DNA of 64,000 bases. It comes from Pontibacter litorisediminis. GTDB lineage: Bacteria > Bacteroidota > Bacteroidia > Cytophagales > Hymenobacteraceae. Positions 1 through 9,832 of this stretch are shown in pieces (position 1 is the stretch's first letter; every line of letters starts with the position of its first letter). The translations under genes and the position numbers were made by a program. The stretch lies in NCBI RefSeq assembly GCF_029360645.1, contig NZ_JARDUA010000009.1, forward strand, positions 86,637 through 150,636, read 5' to 3'. The notes under the pieces are model-generated. The model saw only the letters and a program-made list of their open reading frames with translations, was not told the origin of the DNA and searched no databases.

Positions 1-468
1 AAGATCGATGACCTGCTTACGTTTTACATTGAGGAGGAGGAAACTTTTACCATTGAGTCAGGTTTTCCCTTAGGTGCCCTTGTCCCGGCCACGCCCTTTA
101 CCATCACCACAAACTCAGAGGAGACGTTCAAGAACAATAAAACCCGCGCCGAGCTGGTAAAGAATGTGAGCCTGAACAGGATGGAGCTGACGATAACGGA
201 GCCTAAAACGCAGAACTTTGACTTCCTGAAGCGCATAGAGCTTTACATCTCCGCTGAGAAGCAACCGGAGGTAAAGATTGCGTACCTGGACGAGGTGCCC
301 GCAGGAAGCAATGTGCTTAAGTTAAAATCGACCAATGCCAAGCTGGACGAGTATATCAAAGGCAACAGTTATACTATCCGGACACAGGCCGAGATCTCGA
401 AGCCAGTGACAGAAGATATCACCATTAGAGCCGATATGCGATTTAAAGTAACCGCAGATCCTTTATAA
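1..468 (+). CDS. Hypothetical protein, 5' end outside the window
   Basis: The reading frame is open from base 1 and stops at TAA 466-468, so only the C-terminal 155 residues are visible and the start lies upstream. An internal ATG at 181 and a GTG at 166 exist, but the upstream frame carries well-formed protein sequence (acidic run IEEEE, then a beta-rich stretch), so neither is the likely start. The visible part is hydrophilic, has no membrane segment and alternates polar and hydrophobic residues as in a beta-sandwich. I do not recognise a named family; it resembles the exported beta-rich proteins common in Bacteroidota, but that is a guess. It ends one base before the GroES-like gene, which suggests co-transcription. 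Confidence 0.7.
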   Translation, partial: KIDDLLTFYIEEEETFTIESGFPLGALVPATPFTITTNSEETFKNNKTRAELVKNVSLNRMELTITEPKTQNFDFLKRIELYISAEKQPEVKIAYLDEVPAGSNVLKLKSTNAKLDEYIKGNSYTIRTQAEISKPVTEDITIRADMRFKVTADPL

Positions 469-469
469 G

Positions 470-862
470 ATGCATACATTACAGATGAGAGTTTCAGAGG
501 ATAATAAGTTAGAGAAGATCATCATCGTGGGTGACCGCGTGCTGATAAAGCCAAAGAGCACCCGCGACCAAACCAAGAGCGGTTTATACCTGCCGCCTGG
601 GGTACAGGAGAAGGAGAAGGTGCAGGAGGGCTATATCATGAAGGTAGGCCCGGGCTACCCGATCCCCGCCGACTTTGGTTACGATGAGGAGACCTGGGGG
701 CAGGAGGAGGAAGAGGTGCGCTACATCCCGCTTCAGGCCAAAGAGGGCGACCTGGCCATTTACCTGCAGCGCGACGCCATTGAGATCAACTACCTCGGTG
801 AGAAGTATTTTATCGTGCCTCAGTCAGCCGTGCTGATGCTGGTGCGCGAGGAGGACCTATAG
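470..862 (+). CDS. GroES-like co-chaperonin family protein
   Basis: A 130-residue protein with the GroES (Cpn10) fold signature: VGDRVLIKPKS near residue 20, followed by the mobile-loop-like segment TKSGLYLPPG, a VGPG turn, and a C-terminal EGDLAIY...YFIVPQSAVLMLV strand pair. Classical GroES is about 92-97 residues; this one is longer because of an acidic insert (YDEETWGQEEEEV) around residues 70-85. In Bacteroidota such longer GroES paralogs occur away from groEL, and no groEL is visible here, so it may not serve as the main GroEL lid. The start could be ATG 470 or the in-frame ATG at 485; the second gives a more typical N-terminus. It follows the upstream gene by one base. Confidence 0.8.
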   Translation: MHTLQMRVSEDNKLEKIIIVGDRVLIKPKSTRDQTKSGLYLPPGVQEKEKVQEGYIMKVGPGYPIPADFGYDEETWGQEEEEVRYIPLQAKEGDLAIYLQRDAIEINYLGEKYFIVPQSAVLMLVREEDL

Positions 863-924
863 CAGCTTTCTAATTGGTGAGTTTATACTTTGCACAGTAT
901 ACTTGCCGCCGGATTTATACTTAC

Positions 925-966
925 AAGGAGAAGCCCAGGCTGTAACAGCCTGGGCTTCTCCTTTTT
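925..966 (+). terminator. Rho-independent terminator after the GroES-like gene
   Basis: A perfect 17-bp stem (925-941 with 947-963) around a 5-base loop is followed by a short T tract on the plus strand. It separates two convergent genes ending at 862 and 978, and the perfect stem could serve both strands. Confidence 0.85.
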
Positions 967-977
967 ATACATACGCG

Positions 978-1529
978 CTACTTCTCCAGCGGCCTAGTGA
1001 GGTCAAAATCTGCCTGAAAACGGAGCTGGTTGTCGCGTTTCAGGATGTAGCTGAAGGTGCGCCCATCGGGGCTGAAAACCAGTGTCCACTCGTTGGTAGC
1101 GGCGGCGGGAAGTAGCTCAGCCGTATAGGTGTCCGCCGGAAAGCGCTGTTCCAACGCTGTGGGGGCGGTAGAAGCCGTGCCGCCATAGAGGGTAATTTCA
1201 TCCGGGGTGCCGTCTTCGTGGCGGTGGTCGTGCTTCAGTTGCAGCCCCTCCGCCGTTTTGCTGATCACCCAGGTCCTGGACTTATCCTCGCCTACTGTAA
1301 ACGGAACGCGAAGGGTGGAGTCGGAACAGGCTTGAACATACATCACCAGGGGAGCACCGGCAAATGGATCCTGGCCATCGGCTGGGTAAATCACTGTTCC
1401 GCTAAAAGACTTTCCGCAAAGGCCGCTCATACTTTTGTAGAACGATTGCTGCGGCTCGCTTGCCTGGTAGCGCGGCTGAGCACAGGCCACCATCCAGAGC
1501 AGACACATCCATATCATCAGTCGCTTCAT
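978..1529 (-). CDS. Hypothetical lipoprotein
   Basis: A 183-residue protein beginning MKRLMIWMCLLWMVAC, a signal peptide with a lipobox-like VACAQ, so Cys16 is the probable lipidated residue. The mature part is a beta-rich domain of about 165 residues with a conserved-looking DHRHEDGTPDEITLYGG segment and three further cysteines. It resembles uncharacterised small Bacteroidota lipoproteins; no catalytic motif is visible and I assign no function. It is monocistronic: a terminator hairpin at 925-963 lies just past its stop and 300 bases without a gene lie upstream. Confidence 0.75.
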   Translation of the reverse strand: MKRLMIWMCLLWMVACAQPRYQASEPQQSFYKSMSGLCGKSFSGTVIYPADGQDPFAGAPLVMYVQACSDSTLRVPFTVGEDKSRTWVISKTAEGLQLKHDHRHEDGTPDEITLYGGTASTAPTALEQRFPADTYTAELLPAAATNEWTLVFSPDGRTFSYILKRDNQLRFQADFDLTRPLEK

Positions 1530-1830
1530 GAGGGCAAAATAGATAATAAATTTAAGTATGGCTATACTTATACTTTAATATATACTATAGATAGTTAAAT
1601 TTGCTGTTTCTTAACAAGTACAAGCAGGGTGATAAGGCCAAGGTCTGGAAGCTTTGACCTTTGGTGCCGGAACAAAGGCAGGCTATGGAAGAGCAGCCTG
1701 AGTAAGATCTGCAGTTAGAATTAAACGTTGCTAAAATATAAGTTTACCTAAAAGCAACTTCTGCTGCTGCTTCACCATCTTTTAAGAAAGATCGCTTAGC
1801 TAAACCAAGCCTGTTCTACATCACCAAACT
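1530..1830. other. Intergenic region between divergent genes
   Basis: About 300 bases between the lipoprotein gene and the DUF5916 gene. It is AT-rich near 1550-1600, with several overlapping TATACT words, and presumably holds promoters for both genes. I cannot define a clear TAnnTTTG element and see no open frame or hairpin of note. Confidence 0.4.
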
Positions 1831-4338
1831 ATGAAGCTAAAGTTACTGCTGTCTCTTGCGTCGATCATACTTTACTTAACCTGCAGCGCCCAGGAGCAGA
1901 AGCAGGAGCAAAAGAAGTATAACTACCCCCAGAAAACCCTGCAGGCGCTTCGCATCGATCAAGACCTGAAAATAGACGGTGTGCTGGACGAGCCAGTGTG
2001 GCAGCAGGCAGATATCGCCACGCAGTTCATCAAGAACAGACCAAACCCAGGGCCCCTGGAGAAACACCCGACCGAGGTGCGCATCCTCTACGATGATGCC
2101 GCCATTTATGTGGGAGCCGTGATGCATGACGTGTCGCAGGACTCCATTTTCCGGGAACTGGGGCGCCGCGACGATCTGGGCAACACAGACTTTTTCGGCA
2201 TCTTCTTGGACCCTTACCTGGATGAGATAAACGGTTTTGGCTTTCTGATTACGCCGGCCGGGGTGCAGCTCGATGCCCGTTACTCGTCTAACGGCGAAGA
2301 CTGGAGCTGGAACGCGGTGTGGGAAAGCAGCACCCAACTGAACGAAACGAGCTGGGTGGCCGAGATGAAAATTCCATACTCCGCCATCCGGTTTAGCAGC
2401 AAGCCGGTGCAGGTGTGGGGGCTGAACTTTATGCGCAACCGGCAATCCACCCGCGAGGGGTACTTCTGGAACTACGTAGACCCGGCCAAAGACGGCTTTG
2501 CCAACCAGTGGGGCCGCCTGGAGGGGCTGCGCAACATCGAGGCACCGCTGCGCCTGTCGTTCACACCGTATATTTCGGCTTACATGGAGCGCTACCCTGT
2601 GGCGCAGGAAGAGTCCGGAAAGGCTTCGCACGCGCATAACTTTAACTTTGGTGGCGGCATGGATGTGAAGTACGGCATAAGCGACGCCTTTACGCTGGAC
2701 ATGACGCTGGTGCCGGATTTCAGCCAGGTGCAGTCTGATAACCGCGTGCTGAACCTCTCGCCGTTTGAGCAGCAGTTCAGCGAGAACAGGCCGTTTTTTC
2801 TGGAAGGGACGGAGCTGTTCAACAAAGGCGATTTTTTCTATTCCCGCCGTATCGGGGGCAGGCCGGTTAACTCCGGAATTATTTACGACGATGCCTACAG
2901 CGAGTATGAGGTAGTGGAGAGCCCCAGCGAAACCAAGATGATCAATGGCACCAAAATTTCGGGCCGCACACAGTCCGGCCTGGGCATAGGCATTTTTAAT
3001 GCGGTGGTAGGCGAGCAGTACGCCGAGTTAGAAGACAAAGAAGGAAACCGAATTAAGCTGAAGACGCAGCCGCTCACCAACTATAACATCGCTGTTTTCG
3101 ACCAGTCGCTTAAAAACAACTCCTATGTTACGCTGGTGAACACCAACGTGATGCGCCAAGGCTCCACCTACGATGCCAACCTGACGGGCCTACTCTTCAG
3201 GATAGCCAACAAAGGAAACAAGTACGCCATTGACGGCAAGGGCGCCCTGAGCCAGCAGTTTCACCCGGACGACACGGAACGGGGCTACATGTACCGGGTG
3301 GGGGCGGGCAAAGTGAGCGGCAATTTTCAGTTCAACGCATCGCATGTGCTGTACTCGGATAAGTATAATCCCAATGACCTGGGCATCCTGTTTACGAACA
3401 ACTCATCGGCGCAGGAGCTAAGCTTCTCCTACAACTTCTACGATCCTTTCTGGAAGCTGCTGAACCTGTATTCTACCGTAGGGGCAGTATACGAGCGGCG
3501 CTTTCAGCCCAATAAGTTTCAAAACTTCGTCATCTACAGCAACGTGAACGGCACCTTCAAGGATTTCACGAGCGCGGGGCTGCAAATCAACCTGGAGCCT
3601 ATCGTGACTTACGACTTCTTCGAGCCTCGCCTGAACGGCAGGGTGTACGCTTTTCCGGTAAACTATACCGTTGGCGGCTGGGTGTCTACAGATTACCGCA
3701 AGCGTTTTGCCCTGGACCTCGAAATGACCTACCGCACGTTTGACGAGCACCAGCGCCGTAACTTCAGTTATGGCATCTCGCCGCGTTTTAGAGTAAGCAA
3801 TCAGCTTAGCTTTACCTATAGCTTTGAGTCAGGCAACAGGTATGATGACATGGGCTTTGTGAACATTATCCGCTACAAAGACGACAAGGGCAGCGAAGTA
3901 AAAGACCCTGATGTGGTGTTCGGCCTGCGCGAGGTGCATTCGGTCTACAACAGCCTGTCGGGTAGCTACATCTTTAACAACCGGATGTCCTTGGGCCTGC
4001 GGGTGTGGCACAACTGGAGCAAGGTAAACCACGACCGGTACTTTAAGTTGCTCCACAACGGAGCGCTGGAGGCGTATGAGTATGCACCGGAAAAGTCGCC
4101 GGATGTGAACTATAACTCCTTTAACCTAGACATGGTGTACTCGTGGTGGTTTGCCCCGGGCAGCGAGATAAGCATTGTCTGGAAAAACGCCTTTGAGGAG
4201 CAGGTGAACCTGGTAGAGCCGTACTACTTCAACAACTTCTCCCACACCATCCGCTCCCCGCAGAGCAGCACTTTTTCAGTTAAAGTGCTCTATTACCTAG
4301 ATTACCTGACGTTGAAGCGGAAGCTTGCAAAATCATAG
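1831..4338 (+). CDS. DUF5916 outer-membrane protein with CBM9-like N-terminal domain
   Basis: An 835-residue protein with a Sec signal peptide (cleavage after about residue 20, LTCSAQ). Residues about 40-245 form a carbohydrate-binding family 9-like sandwich (IDGVLDEPVW, then VRILYDDAAIYVGA, LGNTDFFGIFLDPY), the hallmark of the DUF5916 family. The remainder is long amphipathic beta strands with aromatic girdles, ending in strands typical of an outer-membrane barrel. The segment PFFLEGTELFNKGDFFYSRR is a recognisable family motif. DUF5916 proteins are widespread in Bacteroidota and their substrate is unknown; sugar or polymer binding is suggested only by the CBM9-like domain. Monocistronic, with a terminator at 4361-4393. 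Confidence 0.85.
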   Translation: MKLKLLLSLASIILYLTCSAQEQKQEQKKYNYPQKTLQALRIDQDLKIDGVLDEPVWQQADIATQFIKNRPNPGPLEKHPTEVRILYDDAAIYVGAVMHDVSQDSIFRELGRRDDLGNTDFFGIFLDPYLDEINGFGFLITPAGVQLDARYSSNGEDWSWNAVWESSTQLNETSWVAEMKIPYSAIRFSSKPVQVWGLNFMRNRQSTREGYFWNYVDPAKDGFANQWGRLEGLRNIEAPLRLSFTPYISAYMERYPVAQEESGKASHAHNFNFGGGMDVKYGISDAFTLDMTLVPDFSQVQSDNRVLNLSPFEQQFSENRPFFLEGTELFNKGDFFYSRRIGGRPVNSGIIYDDAYSEYEVVESPSETKMINGTKISGRTQSGLGIGIFNAVVGEQYAELEDKEGNRIKLKTQPLTNYNIAVFDQSLKNNSYVTLVNTNVMRQGSTYDANLTGLLFRIANKGNKYAIDGKGALSQQFHPDDTERGYMYRVGAGKVSGNFQFNASHVLYSDKYNPNDLGILFTNNSSAQELSFSYNFYDPFWKLLNLYSTVGAVYERRFQPNKFQNFVIYSNVNGTFKDFTSAGLQINLEPIVTYDFFEPRLNGRVYAFPVNYTVGGWVSTDYRKRFALDLEMTYRTFDEHQRRNFSYGISPRFRVSNQLSFTYSFESGNRYDDMGFVNIIRYKDDKGSEVKDPDVVFGLREVHSVYNSLSGSYIFNNRMSLGLRVWHNWSKVNHDRYFKLLHNGALEAYEYAPEKSPDVNYNSFNLDMVYSWWFAPGSEISIVWKNAFEEQVNLVEPYYFNNFSHTIRSPQSSTFSVKVLYYLDYLTLKRKLAKS

Positions 4339-4356
4339 CTGCGTATAGTTTATATG

Positions 4357-4394
4357 AAAAGAGCCGGCCCTAATCAGGACCGGCTCTTTCGTTT
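4357..4394. terminator. Bidirectional terminator between convergent genes
   Basis: The stem GAGCCGG..CCT / AGG..CCGGCTC (4361-4386, one mismatch) has an A run on its left and a T run on its right. It lies between the DUF5916 gene and the convergent subtilase gene, so it can serve both. Confidence 0.8.
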
Positions 4395-4408
4395 TAAGTT
4401 GATTCAGG

Positions 4409-7400
4409 CTACTTCCGGATCATGATCTTACGGGTATACACCTGATCGCCGTGCTGCAGGCGCACGATGTAGAGGCCGTTGGCATGCTTGCTCAGGTCAA
4501 ACATGCCCTTGTACTGGCCGTTTATCTGTTTTACGGTGGCAGCGTACAGTTGCTTGCCCAGTAGGTCCACCACCGTCAGTGTCAGGTTTTCGGGGGCGGC
4601 GGTTTCTACGGTATAACTGAACTTGCCGTCGGCGCTTGGGTTCGGGAACACCATCAGCTCCGGCCCCACGTTGCGCTCCGCAGTCTCCACCTCATACCTG
4701 TAAGCCAAAGACATCTCCGATACGCAGCCATTTTTGAAGGCAATCACACTGTACTGTCCGTTCAGGGTTGGCGTGATACGCTGTCCGGTGGCACCCTCTA
4801 GTGGCTGCCCATCCAGGTACCACTGGTTACCCTCCGGCTGGCTCGAGATGAGGTCTTTGCCTTCGCGCGTAACCTTGGGCTGGTCCAGCGGCGTGCCTTC
4901 TTTCAGGGCTACGGCCACACGTGGGCTCTGGCAGCCAAGGGCCCGCACCTTCAGGTCGTAGAAGTAGTAATAGTAACTCTCCCAGTCAGCTGTAGCGGTG
5001 TTGCCACTGATGGTAAACACATTTTCTATGCCAAACGGATAAACTGCCACTCCCTTGTTGTTGCGGTAAATGGTGGCGCTATCCTCATACGAAATGGCGA
5101 TGTTATACATGCCGGCGCGCGGTAGCTCCAGCCCCAGGTAGTACAATTGCCCTTGGTCGTTCGGGTCGTCAGGCTGTACCAGGTCTTTTGTGGCTGGTGT
5201 GCTGCGGGTGGCGGTAACCCGTAGTTCACGTGCCGATACCGGGGCGCCGTTGGCATCGTACACGGTAAACGTAATCTTGCCGCTATGGCCTATGTAGAGC
5301 CTTGCCTGCTCCAGCACCACCGGGGCCTCCGTTTTTACCTGCACATCCGGACTAAACTGGTTATAGCCGCCCCCAGAGAACTTGCTTTTATCTTTAGGGC
5401 CAACTGTCGCCGAGAACTCATTGAAGGCCGCGTAAAGCGTGCTGCCTATCGCACCAGTCTGCACCCGTGCCTGGTTGCCTGCGGCTATCGGGGTGGTGCT
5501 GGTAGCCGAGGCGTACCAGTAAGGGGCACCATCACCTTCCGCCGACAACGTATAAACGGGGCTGGTGCCGCATTGGAAAGCCGAGGCGCCTACAGGGGCG
5601 GCCGCCTCACCGGCCACCGTAAAAGTATAGCCGCGCTGGTTGTTGCTCTCCACGGCATCGGAGGCCAGCTCCGACTGTGCCACCAGCTCATAGGTAGCGC
5701 CAGCCTCCGTGGCAAAGGAGCCGTTCAGCAGCAGCTCCGCCTGCGCAAAAGGGGCTAGTTTTTTATCGAATGTGGCTGACAGGGTGGTGAGTTCCTGCCC
5801 GTTCTTCAGCACTTTTATACTTACTGGGATGTTTTGCTGCGCTGCAGTGCCGTTGTTGCGTAGGGTTATCATCGCGCCCTGCGCCGGCGAGGCACACAGC
5901 GAGCCGGCCCCTACTGGCTGCACGGCGGCTATGCCAATATCGCGCTGCGGCTTTACAAACTGGATGAGGTAGTCCTGCGTTTCGCCGCGGCTGTAGTTGT
6001 TGCAGGCGTTTACAGCGGCGGCATCCGTTGTCTCCTGCACCACCACGCGCATGCGTACCTTATCGCCTGCTATGAGTGTGCCCGGGGCTTTGATGTCGGC
6101 TGCAAACGTGCCGTTGCCGCTGATAACGCCGGAGGTGGCGGCTACCTCGCCGGCATCCGCAAAGCTGCCGTTGCCGTTCCAGTCGATGTATACTTTGGCT
6201 ACCCTGGCGGCTGCCGTGCCACAGCTACCCAGCTCCAGCAAGAGCTGCTTTGCCTGGCTTGGCTCCAGGGTAAATACTGTGGAGGTCAGGTCGCGGTAGG
6301 TCGTGCAGTCGTCCTTCTGGTTCACGCTTTGTGTCCCAAACACCAGCCTGCTGATGCGGGCGCCCTGGTTAGAGGCGGGGGTGCTGGCGCAGACTGCGGT
6401 GCCGCCCATGCCGCTCACTAATAAGGCGTAGGCCTGGGGGCCCTCTTTTAAGGTTCCTTTGTGTTTGATGGTGATGGTATACTTCTTACCCGGGACAGCG
6501 TCGGCTATGAGGATCTGCTCTACGTTGTCCACCACATTGTCGCCCGGCATGGCAGCGGTCTCAGGAGCGGCTGGGTTCAGTGTCCAAGGGAGGTAGTCTT
6601 TGCCGTTGCCAGATACCCGTATATCGAGGTCGTTTACCAGCTTCGGCGTACGGTCATTCAGCGCTTTGGCGCCAACCGCTGCTACCGTGCCCTTCGGGTC
6701 AGTCCAGGAGATCGTGATCCGGAGCGGTCCCTTGCCAGAGGCAGTTACCTCCAGTGTCTGTGTTTCGCCCTGCTTCAGCGCACGCTCCTCCAGCAGGTGT
6801 GTATTGTTGGCGTTGCGTACCACGATGGCGGCCTGTTCCGCGTTCAGCAGTCCCCAGCCATAGCGGTAATCGGGGCCAACTGCTTCGCCGGCCTCGTCGG
6901 CGGTATGTATGGCGAGGCCTTTCAAGGTGGCGGCTCGCATAAACTTGCCGTTGTTCAGGGTGGCGTAATATTCCTGTAGCAGCAGCAGCGTGCCAGACAC
7001 GTTAGGCGCAGCCATGGAAGTACCGCTCTGCACCTGATAGCTTCTGTCGTTGGTGGAGTAGGTGGAGAGCACCCTTACCCCGTTGCCCACAATGTCGGGC
7101 TTTATACGGCCGTCGTCGGTGGGGCCCCAGGAGCTGAAAGAAGACATCTTAACGTCCTGTGGTTGGTTATAGCCGTCTGTTATGGCGCCCACAGCCCCTA
7201 CGGTCAGTATGTTTTTGGCCGTGCCAGAGGTGGAGATCACATCGTAGGCATCGTTGCTGCTGATGTCGTCCGGGCGGGATTTCACCAGCTCAAAAGTGCC
7301 GTTGCTATTACGCTGGAAGTATGGCTTGCCCACCTCAGGGCCTGTTTCGCCGTGGTTGTTGCCGGCTGATTTGACGATCAGGTAATATGGTGCGTTAAAA

Positions 7401-8182
7401 GCAATCTCATCCCAGGTAGCAGCCTCGCTGTTGTAGTACCCAAAGGATAGGTCTTCCTTCTTGCTTACATTCGGGTTGCCCCACCACTCCCAATATGGGT
7501 CGTCGTCCGTGCCTTTGCGATCAGAGTTATAGCGCCAGCCCGCCAGGCTGCCGTAGGAGTGGTTGGAGAGGAGCAGGTCTTTGGCAGCCTCAGCCATCTC
7601 GGCGTTATCGCTGTTAAAGTCATAAGCCAGCAACGACTTATAGCCAAAGGCCATACCTTTTGCCAAGGGGTTGATGCCACTGGCCACCATGGTGCCGGCT
7701 ACGTGTGTAGCGTGCTCGCTTTCTTTGGAGGGGTTGTCTTTCTGAGTTATACGGCCTGTCAGCTCCTGGTGGGAGGCGCGCACCCGGCCGCCGTCCCAGA
7801 TAGCGAGTTTGTTTGCCAGGCTGCCACTGCTGCCGCTTAGGTTCAGGCCCAGAGAGCCGCCAGTCCAGAGTTGGTCGGTGCGGGTGGTGGCAGCGGCGCT
7901 GGAGTTGTTGTAGGTGATGTAGTAAACAGGCATTCCTGTGTTATCCAGCCCCTGCAACGAGATAACGGTACCGTCCTTATACTGTTTTTCTACTACCCAG
8001 CCATACCTTTCCGCCAGCGCCAAGGCCTTTGCCCGGTTGGCCTGGTACTCTTTATCGGCGGTAGCGGCAATGCGCTGCAGCGCCTGCGTGTTGGCGCGGT
8101 CGGGGGTAAGGCCACGCTGAGCGAGCGCATTCGTGCCTGTCATCAGGCCTAGTGCCACAAGCCAAAGGCTCAGTCTTCTCAT
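4409..8182 (-). CDS. Secreted S8 subtilisin-like protease with GEVED and T9SS type A sorting domains
   Basis: A 1257-residue exported peptidase. A signal peptide (cleavage after about residue 21, NALAQ) precedes an S8 catalytic domain with all catalytic residues visible: Asp130 (AIWDGG), His157 (HATHVAGTM), oxyanion Asn275 (SAGNN) and Ser389 (GTSMAAPNVSG). A P-domain-like strand region follows, then a GEVED domain (DWNGNGSFADAGEV), a CARDB/Ig-like region, further beta domains, and a C-terminal type A sorting domain (MVFPNPSADGKF to KIMIRK) that directs secretion through the type IX system and removal of the C-terminus. Probably a surface or released protease acting on protein substrates. Monocistronic; it ends at the terminator shared with the DUF5916 gene. 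Confidence 0.93.
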   Translation of the reverse strand: MRRLSLWLVALGLMTGTNALAQRGLTPDRANTQALQRIAATADKEYQANRAKALALAERYGWVVEKQYKDGTVISLQGLDNTGMPVYYITYNNSSAAATTRTDQLWTGGSLGLNLSGSSGSLANKLAIWDGGRVRASHQELTGRITQKDNPSKESEHATHVAGTMVASGINPLAKGMAFGYKSLLAYDFNSDNAEMAEAAKDLLLSNHSYGSLAGWRYNSDRKGTDDDPYWEWWGNPNVSKKEDLSFGYYNSEAATWDEIAFNAPYYLIVKSAGNNHGETGPEVGKPYFQRNSNGTFELVKSRPDDISSNDAYDVISTSGTAKNILTVGAVGAITDGYNQPQDVKMSSFSSWGPTDDGRIKPDIVGNGVRVLSTYSTNDRSYQVQSGTSMAAPNVSGTLLLLQEYYATLNNGKFMRAATLKGLAIHTADEAGEAVGPDYRYGWGLLNAEQAAIVVRNANNTHLLEERALKQGETQTLEVTASGKGPLRITISWTDPKGTVAAVGAKALNDRTPKLVNDLDIRVSGNGKDYLPWTLNPAAPETAAMPGDNVVDNVEQILIADAVPGKKYTITIKHKGTLKEGPQAYALLVSGMGGTAVCASTPASNQGARISRLVFGTQSVNQKDDCTTYRDLTSTVFTLEPSQAKQLLLELGSCGTAAARVAKVYIDWNGNGSFADAGEVAATSGVISGNGTFAADIKAPGTLIAGDKVRMRVVVQETTDAAAVNACNNYSRGETQDYLIQFVKPQRDIGIAAVQPVGAGSLCASPAQGAMITLRNNGTAAQQNIPVSIKVLKNGQELTTLSATFDKKLAPFAQAELLLNGSFATEAGATYELVAQSELASDAVESNNQRGYTFTVAGEAAAPVGASAFQCGTSPVYTLSAEGDGAPYWYASATSTTPIAAGNQARVQTGAIGSTLYAAFNEFSATVGPKDKSKFSGGGYNQFSPDVQVKTEAPVVLEQARLYIGHSGKITFTVYDANGAPVSARELRVTATRSTPATKDLVQPDDPNDQGQLYYLGLELPRAGMYNIAISYEDSATIYRNNKGVAVYPFGIENVFTISGNTATADWESYYYYFYDLKVRALGCQSPRVAVALKEGTPLDQPKVTREGKDLISSQPEGNQWYLDGQPLEGATGQRITPTLNGQYSVIAFKNGCVSEMSLAYRYEVETAERNVGPELMVFPNPSADGKFSYTVETAAPENLTLTVVDLLGKQLYAATVKQINGQYKGMFDLSKHANGLYIVRLQHGDQVYTRKIMIRK

Positions 8183-8309
8183 AAAGATATAGCAGGGTAA
8201 GTATGTTCCATACTAAAGATACTATAAAATCATTTTAATGCCAAAGTGGTTCCTGTAGATGATGTGTTATGTGAAGGCTTGTTCGATCTTGGTTTTGTAA
8301 GGTGTTGCA

Positions 8310-8720
8310 GGGGGAGCTCCGCCGGCTCCCTTAGCTGGCGCAAGCGTCCGCTTGTGCCTTGTGTCTTAGCCGCTGCTTTCCGCAACTTGAACTAAGCTAT
8401 TCTGGTTAGCCACTGCTGATCCACGGCTTTACAACCAGCTCGTTCCACCTCTGGCTTAGGTGCTCTCCAGCCCGAGAGGGCTCGTCCTGGGGGTAGGGGC
8501 CCTCGATAAGGGCGTCGCGCTGTCTACATTTCCTTTGCTCCTGACGTCGCAATGCCGCCACGGCGGCACCGGAAATCTAGAAGGCGCTCAACCCAAGGAC
8601 TGGGTATCATTCCAATAGCCACCGCAGACAGAGCTTGAACAGAGCTCCGCTCCTTTGACAAGAAGGGGCAGGGGTAGTTGGGCACGGTGCTGCGAAGATG
8701 CGGATTCGGGTACGAATGCC
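8310..8720 (+). repeat. Dispersed modular intergenic repeat, copy A
   Basis: One of four related elements in the window. Landmark modules in order: GGCGCAAGCGTCCGCTTGTG at 8337, AGCCCGAGAGGGCTCGTC at 8469, and GCGCTCAACCCAAGGACTGG at 8584. Copy A lacks the extra GCGAGCTTGTAG module seen in copies B and C. It occupies most of the 635-base gap between the protease and hemB genes. A 69-codon open frame overlapping its 3' part (8588-8797, minus) is probably not a gene. Confidence 0.8.
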
Positions 8721-8753
8721 CGGAATGGCAGGGATAGCGAAACTACAGCGGGC

Positions 8754-8797
8754 ATAAAAAAGAGAAGCGCCCCGGCATGAGCCGAAGCGCTTCTCAA
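8754..8797 (-). terminator. Terminator of hemB
   Basis: On the minus strand, GAGAAGCGC pairs with GCGCTTCTC (8762-8770 with 8787-8795) around a smaller inner CGGC/GCCG stem, followed by a run of six T. It lies about 20 bases past the hemB stop. Confidence 0.85.
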
Positions 8798-8817
8798 AGT
8801 ATGAATTTTAAACGTTT

Positions 8818-9789
8818 CTAGCGCTTCTGATACTGCGCGAACTCCTTGGCGAAGTAGGACAGGATGATGTCGGCGCCGGCGCGTTTAATGCTTAGCAGAC
8901 TTTCCAGCATGGCTTTCTCGCCGTCCAGCCAGCCTTTTTGGGCGGCGGCTTTCACCATGGCATACTCACCGCTTACGTTATAGGCGGCAATGGGCAGGTG
9001 CGAGTTCTCGCGTAGCGACTTAATAATGTCAAGGTAGGCCAGTGCCGGCTTTACCATCAGGTAATCCGCGCCCTCGGCAACATCCAGTTCGGCCTCCAGC
9101 AGAGCTTCGCGGCTGTTGGCGGGGTTCATCTGGTATGTTTTCTTGTCGCCTTTCTTAGGGGCAGAGCTCAGGGCGTCGCGGAACGGACCGTAGAAAGCGC
9201 TGGCATACTTGGCGGTATAGCTCATGATGCCTACTTTCTGGAAACCATGCTCGTCCAGCACGTGGCGAAGGTGGGCTACACGTCCGTCCATCATATCCGA
9301 AGGGGCCACCACATCGGCACCGGCCTGCGCCTGCGCCAGGGCCATTTTGCCCAGCACCTCCAGCGTCTCGTCGTTCAGGATCTCGTCGTTCTCCACAATG
9401 CCGTCGTGCCCATCGGAGCTGTAAGGGTCCATGGCAATGTCTGAGAAAATCACCACCTCCGGAAAGTTCCGCTTAATCTCGCGGATGGCTCTGGCGTAGA
9501 GGCCGTCCGGGTTATGGCTCTCGGTGGCATACTTGTCTTTCAGCTGCTCCGGTATACTCGGGAAGGGGGCAAAGGCTTTAACGCCCAGCTCTACACACGA
9601 GGCGACCTCCTCCTGCAGCGTATCAATGGAAAAGCGGTTGATGCCCGGCATCGAGTCTACCTCCACGCGCTGGTTCTGCCCCTCAATTACGAAGAGCGGG
9701 TATATGAAATCGTTTACCCCCAGTGTGGTTTCCTGCACCAGGTTGCGTATGGCCTCCGTTTGGCGGTTGCGTCTTGGTCTTCTAATCAT
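8818..9789 (-). CDS. hemB: Delta-aminolevulinic acid dehydratase (porphobilinogen synthase)
   Basis: A 323-residue cytosolic enzyme that condenses two 5-aminolevulinate molecules to porphobilinogen in haem biosynthesis; the length is normal for the family. Both Schiff-base lysines are visible: Lys194 in SYTAKYASAFYGPFRDA and Lys247 in YLMVKPALAYLD. The region that carries the three zinc cysteines in animal and E. coli type enzymes reads MDPYSSDGHDG here, with aspartates and no cysteine, so this should be the zinc-independent, magnesium-type enzyme. It is monocistronic; a TACCTTTG -7-like element lies upstream at 9833-9840 (minus), and a terminator follows. Confidence 0.97.
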   Translation of the reverse strand: MIRRPRRNRQTEAIRNLVQETTLGVNDFIYPLFVIEGQNQRVEVDSMPGINRFSIDTLQEEVASCVELGVKAFAPFPSIPEQLKDKYATESHNPDGLYARAIREIKRNFPEVVIFSDIAMDPYSSDGHDGIVENDEILNDETLEVLGKMALAQAQAGADVVAPSDMMDGRVAHLRHVLDEHGFQKVGIMSYTAKYASAFYGPFRDALSSAPKKGDKKTYQMNPANSREALLEAELDVAEGADYLMVKPALAYLDIIKSLRENSHLPIAAYNVSGEYAMVKAAAQKGWLDGEKAMLESLLSIKRAGADIILSYFAKEFAQYQKR

Positions 9790-9832
9790 AACTATAAATT
9801 TTTACAGAAAAGCATTCTGTCTTACGTCTCTG

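Noticed and set aside
8588..8797. 69-codon open frame on the minus strand between the protease and hemB
   Set aside because: It overlaps repeat copy A and the hemB terminator and has no conserved protein features.
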